Assembly (NCBI GenBank): GCA_002029295.1
Contig: MZGW01000012.1
Location: 1 to 40,767, forward strand
Length of the DNA stretch: 40,767 bases
Source of the DNA: Alkalithermobacter paradoxus
GTDB taxonomy: Bacteria > Bacillota > Clostridia > Peptostreptococcales > Peptostreptococcaceae
Direction of reading: 5' to 3'
Numbering within the stretch: position 1 is the stretch's first letter; each line of letters opens with the position of its first letter. Below, piece by piece: positions 24,009 to 32,300 of this stretch. The position numbers were made by a program, and so were the translations under genes. The notes beneath the pieces are model-generated. The model was not told where the DNA came from. It worked only from the letters and a program-made list of their open reading frames with translations, and ran no database searches.

Positions 24009-25199
24009 ATGCATCTAAGAGAAAAGGCACAACAAAATCTATCAAGGGAATTATTTATAGAGATTAAAGTTGATGGCACTATACAGGATGTAACTTCAAA
24101 TTGTGTTAATATAGTTGAGTACACAAAAGAAGAAATGATTGGCTACAATATTAAAGAAATTTTCCAAAATAATGAATTTGGTGCTATATTAGATAAAAAT
24201 CAAGATTTTGAAATAAGAGAGATAACGATTAAAGATAAAAATAATAAGAATATATATATGAGTGTAAAGAGGGATTTTATTAAAGAGGATAATAGGGAGT
24301 TTATCTATTTATCCATGCTTGATATCACTAAGCATAAGGAGGAACTTAATAGAGCAAAGAGGATTGTGAGAATATTTGAAAGGTCTAATGATATAATATG
24401 TTCCTATAATTTAGAGGGAGAATATAGAATGGATTATATAAGTCCATCTATTTATAAAAATCTCGGTATGACTATAGAAGAAAATAAAGATAATCCAATG
24501 ATGCCCCTAGAAGTTGTTCATCCAGACGACTATGATCTGCATTTAAAGAAATTCAAAGGTGAAGTAGATTATGATCAGTATTTTGAGACACGATTCAAAC
24601 ATAAAGATGGCAGATACATATGGTTTGAAGAATATATAACTCCTGTTTATGATGAAGAAGGAAAATTAGTAGCAATTGAAAGTATCGTTAGAAACATTCA
24701 AAAGAGAAAAGAATTAGAGGAAAAACTTACTTATTTAAGTTATCACGATACTTTGACAGGGGTTTATAATAGAACCTATTTTGAAAAGTATAAAAATGAA
24801 TTAAATAAGGAGAAGAACAGGTCAGTGGGAGTAATTATTTGTGATTTAGACAATTTAAAACCTATTAATGATAATTTAGGTCATGAAGCAGGGGATAAAT
24901 TACTCAAAGAAACAGCAAGACTAATACAAGAAAATGTAGGTGCTGATATTTTAGTTGCGAGGATCGGTGGAGACGAATTTGTAATTCTCATGGAAGATAT
25001 CGAATGTAAAGAAGTTAAGGCAAGAGTAAATGCAATAATAAAATCAATTGATAATTATAATTCATGTGATCCAGAAATACCGATTCGATTATCTATGGGA
25101 TATGATTATAACGAAAATTCTATTGGATGTATGGAAATGATTTTTAGAAATGCAGATAGAAATATGTATAGAGATAAACATAGTAAGAAAGTGGGATAA
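24009..25199 (+). CDS. PAS-PAS-GGDEF diguanylate cyclase
   Basis: A 396-residue enzyme that makes cyclic di-GMP from two GTP. PAS domain 1 covers about 12-110 (IKVDGTIQDVTSNCVNIVEY), PAS domain 2 about 115-235, including the PAC-type end (RYIWFEEYITPVYDEEGKLV), and the catalytic domain 240-395. The signature GGDEF is intact (320-324), as are YHDTLTGVYNR and CDLDNLKPIND. The inhibitory RxxD site expected just before the signature is absent (VGAD). There is no membrane segment, so it senses an internal signal. The c-di-GMP riboswitch upstream would supply feedback instead. Confidence 0.93.
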   Translation: MHLREKAQQNLSRELFIEIKVDGTIQDVTSNCVNIVEYTKEEMIGYNIKEIFQNNEFGAILDKNQDFEIREITIKDKNNKNIYMSVKRDFIKEDNREFIYLSMLDITKHKEELNRAKRIVRIFERSNDIICSYNLEGEYRMDYISPSIYKNLGMTIEENKDNPMMPLEVVHPDDYDLHLKKFKGEVDYDQYFETRFKHKDGRYIWFEEYITPVYDEEGKLVAIESIVRNIQKRKELEEKLTYLSYHDTLTGVYNRTYFEKYKNELNKEKNRSVGVIICDLDNLKPINDNLGHEAGDKLLKETARLIQENVGADILVARIGGDEFVILMEDIECKEVKARVNAIIKSIDNYNSCDPEIPIRLSMGYDYNENSIGCMEMIFRNADRNMYRDKHSKKVG

Positions 25200-25312
25200 T
25201 GTCCTAAGAAAGCACTGGTAATAAAAACTATAAAAATAGCAGGTTATATCAAAAAATCGCACTCAAGTAAGGACAGAATAAGGCAAATATGTGCGGTAAT
25301 AAGTTTCAATAA

Positions 25313-25343
25313 AAATCCTAAGCAATTTTACTGCTTAGGATTT
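25313..25343. terminator. terminator after the GGDEF gene
   Basis: Perfect twelve-base arms AAATCCTAAGCA (25313-25324) and TGCTTAGGATTT (25332-25343) with an AT-rich tail on both sides. Confidence 0.8.
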
Positions 25344-25450
25344 AATATTTAGTGAAAAGTTGCCCGATAGCCAAATGAAGCCATAATAAGATGAATAATA
25401 GCACCAAAAAGAATATGTTGGAAAAAGGAAGATTTAGTATTAGGAGTTAT

Positions 25451-25627
25451 CTAAACACAATAAAGGTAAAAAAAGTATAGGAATAACCATGTGGGAAAAA
25501 ATAGTGTTCGTAGTTTTCTCTTAAATTCCTTAGACCATTTCCCTTGAAGATGGCCAGTTAAAATATTAAATATAGTTATATAAGCAATAAGTATAATAAA
25601 AATCCATTGTATATATGTTTCAATCAT
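25451..25627 (-). CDS. small membrane protein, 58 aa
   Basis: A short gene starting at ATG 25627 behind a perfect AAGGAGGT site seven bases upstream on the minus strand. The product starts MIETYIQWIFIILIAYITIF, has a basic middle (GKWSKEFKRKLRT) and a second hydrophobic segment (FFPTWLFLYFFYLYCV), so it probably has two membrane helices. No family recognised. Confidence 0.55.
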   Translation of the reverse strand: MIETYIQWIFIILIAYITIFNILTGHLQGKWSKEFKRKLRTLFFPTWLFLYFFYLYCV

Positions 25628-25769
25628 CTTAATACCTCCTTAATTTATATCATTGTTATACAAAATCTTTTAATATAACTTCAAGTAATTTAAGTTGAAA
25701 GTAAAAGGCATCCTTTGGTATAAGGAAGCGGTAAAAGTTAGGATTTATAAACTGAAGGAGGATTTTAGG

Positions 25770-26522
25770 ATGATAAATTTTGAAGAATTTAAAGTTAAAA
25801 TGTTAAATGAGTTTAGAAAGGAATATGTAAATGCTTTTTTAAAGAAAGATAGTTTAGTGATAGAAGAAGGAACAATAGAAGCAACAGTTTCAATGCAGGA
25901 TGCATATGAAGAATATAAATTGGCAAAGGATTTTAAATTTATTTGTGATATCTTTAAGAAAACGCTTAAAGAAGAATTTCAGAAAAGAAGGTTTAAAATA
26001 GACTATACAAAGGTATTTCCTCTTATAAAATCTAAGGATTTTGGATTGGGAGAGAGTACAAATTTTTTAAGAGATGAATTATTTTTAGATTTAAATATTC
26101 TATATGCTATGGACATGGGAGAAACCTTTAGATTTATACTAATAGATGACAAATATGATTATAGGAAATTAAAGGAAAGTGCATATAAGAATTTAGAAAT
26201 GGTATCGACCGGATTAGTAAAGTTGGATAAAGACCTTGATATATATTCTGTGGCATTTCTTACGGACTATTCATCATCATTTATTTTATTAAATAGCATG
26301 AAGCAACAAATACAGAGAAAAGTAGGATCAAATCATTTATTAGCGATTCCATCTTCTACATCTTTACTTGTTGCTAGAAATAGTTACAAATATATAGATT
26401 TATTGAAAACACTAATTGGTGTTGACCCTGATCCACATAAGGTATCTAGGCATATATATAGATTTAAAGACGGACATTATGAATATGCTGAAAGAAAACA
26501 GATTTTTACAATAATAAAATAG
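25770..26522 (+). CDS. DUF1444/DUF5688-like protein
   Basis: A 250-residue soluble protein starting MINFEEFKVKMLNEF at ATG 25770, eight bases after AAGGAGG; an open extension upstream is not supported. The arrangement of a helical N-terminus, the core FRFILIDDKYDYRKLKES, DLDIYSVAFLTDYSSSFILL and the end motif HLLAIPSSTSLLVARNS resembles the DUF1444/DUF5688 group of unknown function. The assignment is from memory of these motifs and not certain. Confidence 0.55.
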   Translation: MINFEEFKVKMLNEFRKEYVNAFLKKDSLVIEEGTIEATVSMQDAYEEYKLAKDFKFICDIFKKTLKEEFQKRRFKIDYTKVFPLIKSKDFGLGESTNFLRDELFLDLNILYAMDMGETFRFILIDDKYDYRKLKESAYKNLEMVSTGLVKLDKDLDIYSVAFLTDYSSSFILLNSMKQQIQRKVGSNHLLAIPSSTSLLVARNSYKYIDLLKTLIGVDPDPHKVSRHIYRFKDGHYEYAERKQIFTIIK

Positions 26523-26538
26523 CCCTCAGGGCTATTTT
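26516..26538. terminator. bidirectional terminator
   Basis: AAAATAGCCC and GGGCTATTTT pair around a three-base loop. It overlaps the stop codons of both flanking convergent genes. Confidence 0.85.
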
Positions 26539-26819
26539 ATTATTTCCTGCTTGATTAAATTTAATAGATTGATGACATGTGGAATATTTCTTTTTATATA
26601 GCGATATTCTTCTTCCGAAAGATTGGATATGGATGATATATAGTCCTCAATGATCTGTATATGATATTCACAAAAGTTATGCTGGTTAGCAAATAGAAAT
26701 GAGGTAACAAGTGAATTAAGTGCCTCTTTTGCTAAGTTGCTATCTTCTACGGAAAGGGTTGAATCTACAATACATAGAAAATAGTTTATTTCTAACCTTA
26801 AAATATCTAATTCTTTCAT
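26532..26819 (-). CDS. hypothetical protein, 95 aa
   Basis: Not recognised. It starts MKELDILRLEINYFLCI at ATG 26819 with GAGGAG eight bases upstream on the minus strand. It is a helical, acidic protein without a membrane segment (SLVTSFLFANQHNFCEYHIQ in the middle). Confidence 0.55.
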   Translation of the reverse strand: MKELDILRLEINYFLCIVDSTLSVEDSNLAKEALNSLVTSFLFANQHNFCEYHIQIIEDYISSISNLSEEEYRYIKRNIPHVINLLNLIKQEIIK

Positions 26820-26981
26820 TAATATCACTCCTCTAAATTTTTTTAAGTATTTTATTTAGAGAAGTGAGTAGAATCAAATCCTTAACTGATATTTTTTTAA
26901 AGTTATTTCAAAAATTTATGTATCCAGACTTTTACATTTGTGTTAAGAATGCTGTAAAATCAACACTTTAAGCCTCTAAAA

Positions 26982-26990
26982 TGATATAAT
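26982..26990 (+). promoter_or_regulatory. extended -10 promoter
   Basis: TGATATAAT, 60 bases before the small gene at 27051, identical to the element upstream of hsdM. Confidence 0.5.
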
Positions 26991-27050
26991 TTTATTATAA
27001 AAATGAAACAACATTTATTAATTTTTATAGATAAACTGGAGGGATAAATA

Positions 27051-27248
27051 ATGAGAAAAACAATGATAAGACTTTTTATATCTAATGCAGTTGCATTAAT
27101 GGTATTTTATTTAATGTATCAATTTGGAGTTTCTATGGATATTCCATTAGTAGAACAATATTTTGTAATTCCACTAGCAATTCTTATAGACTATTTAGCA
27201 AAAGAGGATTACAAAGAACTAAGAACAGTGCAACGAACAACAATTTAG
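27051..27248 (+). CDS. small membrane protein, 65 aa
   Basis: Starts MRKTMIRLFISNAVALMVFY behind GGAGGG. Two hydrophobic segments (ISNAVALMVFYLMYQF and FVIPLAILIDYL) indicate an integral membrane protein with a basic N-terminus. Its own promoter and terminator make it a single-gene unit. No family recognised. Confidence 0.6.
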   Translation: MRKTMIRLFISNAVALMVFYLMYQFGVSMDIPLVEQYFVIPLAILIDYLAKEDYKELRTVQRTTI

Positions 27249-27284
27249 ATACTACATACCTAATAATCTAATGTATTTAAGAAC

Positions 27285-27333
27285 AATTTCCCCTACAGTT
27301 GACAACTATAACTATAGGGGAAATTTTGTTTTT
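27285..27333 (+). terminator. terminator before the tns operon
   Basis: Arms AATTTCCCCTA (27285-27295) and TAGGGGAAATT (27315-27325) followed by a T-run. A TTGACA box lies in the loop (27299-27304), so a promoter for the next genes could start here, though a good -10 is not visible. Confidence 0.8.
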
Positions 27334-27360
27334 TAGTTAAGGGGGAATAGGAGGAAGTAA

Positions 27361-27639
27361 ATGAGTGAGGAGTTATATGTAAGCACAACTCTTTTAAGTA
27401 TTACATTATTTATACTTTGTGTAGTTGCACAAAATAAGTTTCCAGAAATGTTTGAGGAAGATGAGAATAAAAAACCAATCATTAATATAGAAGTGGATAT
27501 GTCCAATCCAAGGCAGAGTACATGGTTAGTAATTATAGTTACATTGGTTCTTTTTCTGCCATTTTTAAATTGGGTTATTTCATTTATTTATGGTATTTAT
27601 GTAATCTATACGGGATATATACATAGAAATGGTAGGTGA
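27361..27639 (+). CDS. small membrane protein ahead of tnsA
   Basis: A 92-residue protein starting at ATG 27361 after GGAGG. One membrane helix lies near the N-terminus (LLSITLFILCVVAQ), an acidic loop follows (MFEEDENKKP), and then two closely spaced helices (WLVIIVTLVLFLPFL, WVISFIYGIYVIYTGYI). It ends six bases before tnsA and is likely in the same transcript. Not a known Tn7 component. Confidence 0.55.
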   Translation: MSEELYVSTTLLSITLFILCVVAQNKFPEMFEEDENKKPIINIEVDMSNPRQSTWLVIIVTLVLFLPFLNWVISFIYGIYVIYTGYIHRNGR

Positions 27640-27645
27640 AATAGT

Positions 27646-28494
27646 ATGGCAAAGAGGAAATTGAAATGGAACGAAGATAAGCGTCAGGAGTTTATTGAAC
27701 AAGGCAGGGGCAACGGAATAGGGGCGGACTACAAGCCATGGCTAAATATCCAAGACTTTCCGAGTATGGGTAGAGTGTCAAGGGTTTTTGGATGGAAAAC
27801 CAGAAGGATACATCATTTGTTTACGGATATCCAGACTAGGTATTTCTATCTATTAGAATGGGAAGATTCTGTTCAGGATATTCGGGAGCATTTTCCTCTT
27901 TTAGATGTTGATGAAGTTATTAAGAGAAAAGATGATTTGGATTTTGCACTTTTTACGGATAGAGAGAGCAAAACACCCTATGTAATATCTACTACTTTTT
28001 TAATTACAATAAAGGATAGCAATGGGGTAAGGTATTTTGCTCGAAGTATTAAGGCTCAATCTGAATTAGAAAGGAATAAATCGTTACAAAAAATGGAGAT
28101 AGAAAGACGGTATTGGGAAGCAAAGGGGATAGATTGGGGAATAGTTACACAAAAAGATATACCAATTGTAATGGCAAGAAATATTGAGTGGGTCCATTCT
28201 TCACTTTTTGACTATAAAGAGAGGGGCTTTTCAGGTAAAGATATTCAGTTTATGAGTAATACCTTAATAGATATGATAGTTAGAAAAAACACAACAGTAA
28301 AAGAAATTATTTCGGACTTTGATAAAGTATATAATTATGGAGCCGGTACAGGTTTATATGTATTCAAGTATTTGATTGCTACAAAACGAATTGAAGTTGA
28401 TATGACAAAGGAGATTAATATTAATAATCTAGTCATTTCATATAAAGAGAAGGGAACTTCTAAAGAGGGGGGAGGCATAATTGCTATTAGTTAA
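27646..28494 (+). CDS. tnsA: TnsA-like endonuclease, apparently lacking the catalytic Asp
   Basis: A 282-residue TnsA homologue. The N-terminal nuclease domain shows YLLEWED with E71, SIKAQ with K136, and the C-terminal winged-helix part (KGIDWGIVTQKDIP and IEWVHSS) is typical. In related proteins the segment before K reads with an aspartate before FL; here it reads VISTTFLI, with T117 at that place. If the alignment is right the enzyme cannot cut the 5' ends, and transposition would be replicative. It overlaps tnsB by 14 bases. Confidence 0.85.
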   Translation: MAKRKLKWNEDKRQEFIEQGRGNGIGADYKPWLNIQDFPSMGRVSRVFGWKTRRIHHLFTDIQTRYFYLLEWEDSVQDIREHFPLLDVDEVIKRKDDLDFALFTDRESKTPYVISTTFLITIKDSNGVRYFARSIKAQSELERNKSLQKMEIERRYWEAKGIDWGIVTQKDIPIVMARNIEWVHSSLFDYKERGFSGKDIQFMSNTLIDMIVRKNTTVKEIISDFDKVYNYGAGTGLYVFKYLIATKRIEVDMTKEININNLVISYKEKGTSKEGGGIIAIS

Positions 28495-30646
28495 TTCATT
28501 AATCAAATGGCAAAATGATGGCATTGAAGATATAACAGAAAGGATACTATGGATAGATAAATCAGCGGATATTGTTTTTGTGATTAATATTAATGTAAAT
28601 AGATATCCTTATCAGAGAAGCCTTCAAGAGATTAATGGTGGAATAAAAGACGGATTCATAATTTTACTCGAATCAGATCCCCTTTACAGAGTGATAGATG
28701 AGAGTGATATTCCAGATAAGCATAGGGAAATACGGGATAAGGCATGGGAGATGATTCACAATATCATTAATTTAGAGCCACAGGTATTTATTAGTAAAGA
28801 GAGAAGAAAATTAGTTTTAAATATTTGCCAATTATATAGGGTTGATGAAAGCACTGTCTCTAACTATTTAAAGAAGTATTGGATAAGAGGAAAAGTAAAA
28901 AATGCTCTTTTGCCAGATTACCATCTGTGTGGTGGAAAAGGCAGTGATAAAGGGGTTAGTGAAATAAAGCGAGGGAGACCAAGGATAAGTGCTGGAGTTA
29001 TAGGGGTTGGTGTAAATGTTGATGAAGATATAAAGAAAATATTTAGAATAGCAATCAACAAATTTTACTATACAACGGCTAAGAACTCTCTAAAGGCTGT
29101 TTATGAACTGATGCTAAAGGAGTTTTTTAGTATAGATACCAAGATTAAAAATGGTGTTGAAATGCCAATTCTAAAGCCGTTGAACGAGATTCCATCATTA
29201 AGGCAGTTTAGATACTGGTTCCAAAAGGAAAGAGATATAAAAAAAGAGATTAAGAGTAGAAGAAGTTTAAAGAAATATGAGCAAAGCCATAGAGCAATTA
29301 TCGGAGATTCTACCATGGAGGCATTAGGCACAGGGAGTATTTTTCAGATAGATGCAACAATAGGAGATATTTATCTTGTTTCTCGGTTTAATAGAAACTG
29401 GATTATTGGCAGACCTGTAATTTACCAAATTATGGATGTGTTCTCTAGGATGATAGTGGGACTCTACATAGGCCTTGAGGGCCCAAGTTGGAATGGGGCT
29501 GCTATGGCTTTAGCCAATGCTGCAATGGATAAGGTGGAATTTTATAAGGAATATGGAATTGAAATATCAGAAGAAGAATTTCCATGTCATTACTTGCCAG
29601 ACAGTATATTGGCAGATAGAGGCGAATTAGAGGGCTATAATATAGAAAGTCTTACAAACGCATTACATATAAAAATCTCAAATACTGGATCATATCGTAG
29701 CGAGATGAAAGCGATAATTGAGAAAAACTTCCACATAATGGAAGGTAGGGTGAAACCTTTGCTTCCTGCAATGGTGGATCAGGACGCAAAAATAAGGGGT
29801 GATAGGGACAGAAAACTAGATGCATGTTTAAATTTGCATGAGTTCACGCAGGTTATTTTGAAATGTATTTTGTATCACAATAATCACCACTATCTTACCC
29901 ATTATTCCAGAGAAGAAATGATGATAGAGGATGATATAGAGCCTATTCCAATTAAACTATGGAATTGGGGAATACAAAATAGGTCGGGGAAATTAAGGTC
30001 TGTACCAGAGGATATAGTAAAACTTAACTTGATGCCCACGGGAAGTGCAACCGTCACAGCACAAGGAATTAAATTTAAAAGCATGTATTATGGGTCCAAG
30101 CAGGTTTTAAAAGAAAGATGGTTCGAGAAGGCTAGAAATTATGGCTCGTGGTCAGTTCCAGTATGCTTTGACATGAGGAACATGGATTATATCTATATTA
30201 AAGAACCAGATGGCAGGGGATTTGAAAAGTGTTTTCTCTTAGAGCATCAGAGTAAATATAAAGGTAAAAGTTTTGAGGAGATTGAGTATTTACTAGAATA
30301 TGAGAAATTACAAGAGAAGAAAAATGAGGAGTTAGAATTACAGAGCAAGGTTGAATTAATAGCAGAAATAGAACATATCGTCAAAGAGGCTAAAAAAGAG
30401 GCAAATAAAGAAAAATCATCTATAGACAGTAATAATAAAAGAATGAAAAGAATTAAAATGAATAGAAAAATTGAAAAGTTAATGAATCGAGAAGATGAGG
30501 CTTTTGAGTTGGATAAAGATGAAGAAATCCCAGAATCTGAACTCATACATTTAAATGCAGATATTCAAGAGAAGAAGGAAGATAATAATGAATTAGATCT
30601 TTTAAGAAGAAAACAAAAGGAGGCTCTAAAGAAGATATATGAATAA
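28481..30646 (+). CDS. tnsB: TnsB-like DDE transposase
   Basis: A 721-residue DDE transposase that binds the element ends and makes the 3' cuts and strand transfer. Catalytic residues are D291 (IFQIDATIGDIY), D379 (ILADRGELEG) and E414 (IIEKNF). The N-terminal 270 residues carry the helix-turn-helix DNA-binding part (VDESTVSNYLKKY). The C-terminal 150 residues are highly charged and probably flexible, the usual TnsC-contacting tail. TTG 28481 is chosen as start, with GGGGGGAGG just before it and the tnsA end overlapping. Confidence 0.9.
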   Translation: MLLVNSLIKWQNDGIEDITERILWIDKSADIVFVININVNRYPYQRSLQEINGGIKDGFIILLESDPLYRVIDESDIPDKHREIRDKAWEMIHNIINLEPQVFISKERRKLVLNICQLYRVDESTVSNYLKKYWIRGKVKNALLPDYHLCGGKGSDKGVSEIKRGRPRISAGVIGVGVNVDEDIKKIFRIAINKFYYTTAKNSLKAVYELMLKEFFSIDTKIKNGVEMPILKPLNEIPSLRQFRYWFQKERDIKKEIKSRRSLKKYEQSHRAIIGDSTMEALGTGSIFQIDATIGDIYLVSRFNRNWIIGRPVIYQIMDVFSRMIVGLYIGLEGPSWNGAAMALANAAMDKVEFYKEYGIEISEEEFPCHYLPDSILADRGELEGYNIESLTNALHIKISNTGSYRSEMKAIIEKNFHIMEGRVKPLLPAMVDQDAKIRGDRDRKLDACLNLHEFTQVILKCILYHNNHHYLTHYSREEMMIEDDIEPIPIKLWNWGIQNRSGKLRSVPEDIVKLNLMPTGSATVTAQGIKFKSMYYGSKQVLKERWFEKARNYGSWSVPVCFDMRNMDYIYIKEPDGRGFEKCFLLEHQSKYKGKSFEEIEYLLEYEKLQEKKNEELELQSKVELIAEIEHIVKEAKKEANKEKSSIDSNNKRMKRIKMNRKIEKLMNREDEAFELDKDEEIPESELIHLNADIQEKKEDNNELDLLRRKQKEALKKIYE

Positions 30647-32300
30647 GATAATACTTGCAAACGGAGGGGAGGCCGTAAAGGCTGACTATAAGGAACAAGT
30701 TATATTGGAATATGGAGGAAATCCCTTTATAGAGGCATTGCCTCCAATTTTTTCATCTGATGAAGTAGTTGAGAAGATTGCTATCTATCCACCCTATAAT
30801 GAAAAGGAACGACAATTGGATAAACAATATAGGGTACATATCGTTCAAAGGTTATTTCAGTGTTTTCAGCCACTTATGATTCACTTAGACTTAGAAAGCA
30901 GGATTTCTAGGATTATAAGACAAGGATACTTAGCCCGTAACCCATTTGACCCAAAGTATATCAGTACATTTCAAGAAGGATATGATGCAATCCAAAATAT
31001 GAACTACGATTTAAATAACAATGAGTTTTTTAGAAGCACTGGTGCAGGATTAACCATTGTTGGTATAAGCGGTATTGGGAAAACAACAGCAATTAATAGG
31101 ATCATAACTATGTATCCGCAAATTATCATCCATTCTCGATATAAAGATGTAAAATTTAGTATGTATCAATTGACATGGTTAAAAATTGATTGTCCACATG
31201 ATGGCTCCTTAAAAGGTTTATGTGTAGATTTCTTTCTTAAAATAGATGCTTTATTAGGAACAGATTATTATAAAAAGTTTGGGCAGAGCAGATTATCAGT
31301 CAATACTATGGTTCCAGTCATGGCACAAGTTGCTAAAAATTCGGGGCTAGGAATGCTATTAATAGACGAAGTTCAAAATCTAAGTGGAGCAAAAAGTGGT
31401 GGAGCAGATAAAATGCTAAATTTCTTTGTTAAGTTAATTAATATGGGCATACCTACCATACTTATCGGAACTCCAGCGGCGTTATCGGTATTACAATCAC
31501 AGTTCAGACAGGCAAGGCGTGGTTCGGGTCAAGGAGATCTAGTGTGGGATAGATTAAAAAAGGATCAGAGTTGGGATTTGTTATTAAATGCCATATGGGA
31601 TTATCAGTGGACAAGGAAAATAACTCCATTAAATAAAGAAGCAAGTGATGTTATATATGAAGAAAGTCAGGGGATTACAGATATTGCCGTTAAACTATAT
31701 GCAATGAGCCAAATCCGTGCAATTATCTCTGGAAAAGAAGAAATAACCACTAACCTGATTAAACAAGTAGCAAGTGAGAATTTTAAGTTGGTCAAGCCTA
31801 TGCTGGATGCATTGAGAACAGGAGATATAAAAAAGATTGCTAAATATGAGGATATTTCTACTGTTGACACGGATTTCTTGGGATTTTTAGAGAGAGAAAG
31901 AAGTAGCATAGACTTAGAAATGAAAGTAGAGGCATTAAAAAGAACTCAAAGGAAAAAAGAGCAAGAAGTAAAAATGAGTAAGAAAGAAGAAGCACTTTTA
32001 AAATTATTCGACTTAAACATTAATCCAGATAAGGCACTAAAGGCTGTTGATAAAATATTAAAAGAAGAAGGTGAGAACCTAGAGGTTAATGAAGTCATTG
32101 TAAAAGCGATTCAACAGATATCTAATATTGAGAATAAAAAAAGGAAGCCTAGAAATACAGAAAAGATCAATGAGAAGGACATCAGGATTATTGTATCAGA
32201 TGGAAGAAAGAATAATCTTTCAGCCTATGAATCATTAAAAGAAAAGGGAATAATTAAGGACTATGAGTCAGATTTTTTAAAGTTGGGTGATGTAGTATGA
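30639..32300 (+). CDS. tnsC: TnsC-like AAA+ ATPase
   Basis: A 553-residue ATPase that links target choice to the transposase. Walker A is GISGIGKTT (142-150), Walker B is GMLLIDEVQ with DE at 243-244, and sensor motif ILIGTPA follows. The C-terminal region from about 400 is charged and helical and contains the predicted TnsA/TnsB contacts. It starts at an ATG overlapping tnsB by 8 bases. Confidence 0.9.
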   Translation: MNKIILANGGEAVKADYKEQVILEYGGNPFIEALPPIFSSDEVVEKIAIYPPYNEKERQLDKQYRVHIVQRLFQCFQPLMIHLDLESRISRIIRQGYLARNPFDPKYISTFQEGYDAIQNMNYDLNNNEFFRSTGAGLTIVGISGIGKTTAINRIITMYPQIIIHSRYKDVKFSMYQLTWLKIDCPHDGSLKGLCVDFFLKIDALLGTDYYKKFGQSRLSVNTMVPVMAQVAKNSGLGMLLIDEVQNLSGAKSGGADKMLNFFVKLINMGIPTILIGTPAALSVLQSQFRQARRGSGQGDLVWDRLKKDQSWDLLLNAIWDYQWTRKITPLNKEASDVIYEESQGITDIAVKLYAMSQIRAIISGKEEITTNLIKQVASENFKLVKPMLDALRTGDIKKIAKYEDISTVDTDFLGFLERERSSIDLEMKVEALKRTQRKKEQEVKMSKKEEALLKLFDLNINPDKALKAVDKILKEEGENLEVNEVIVKAIQQISNIENKKRKPRNTEKINEKDIRIIVSDGRKNNLSAYESLKEKGIIKDYESDFLKLGDVV

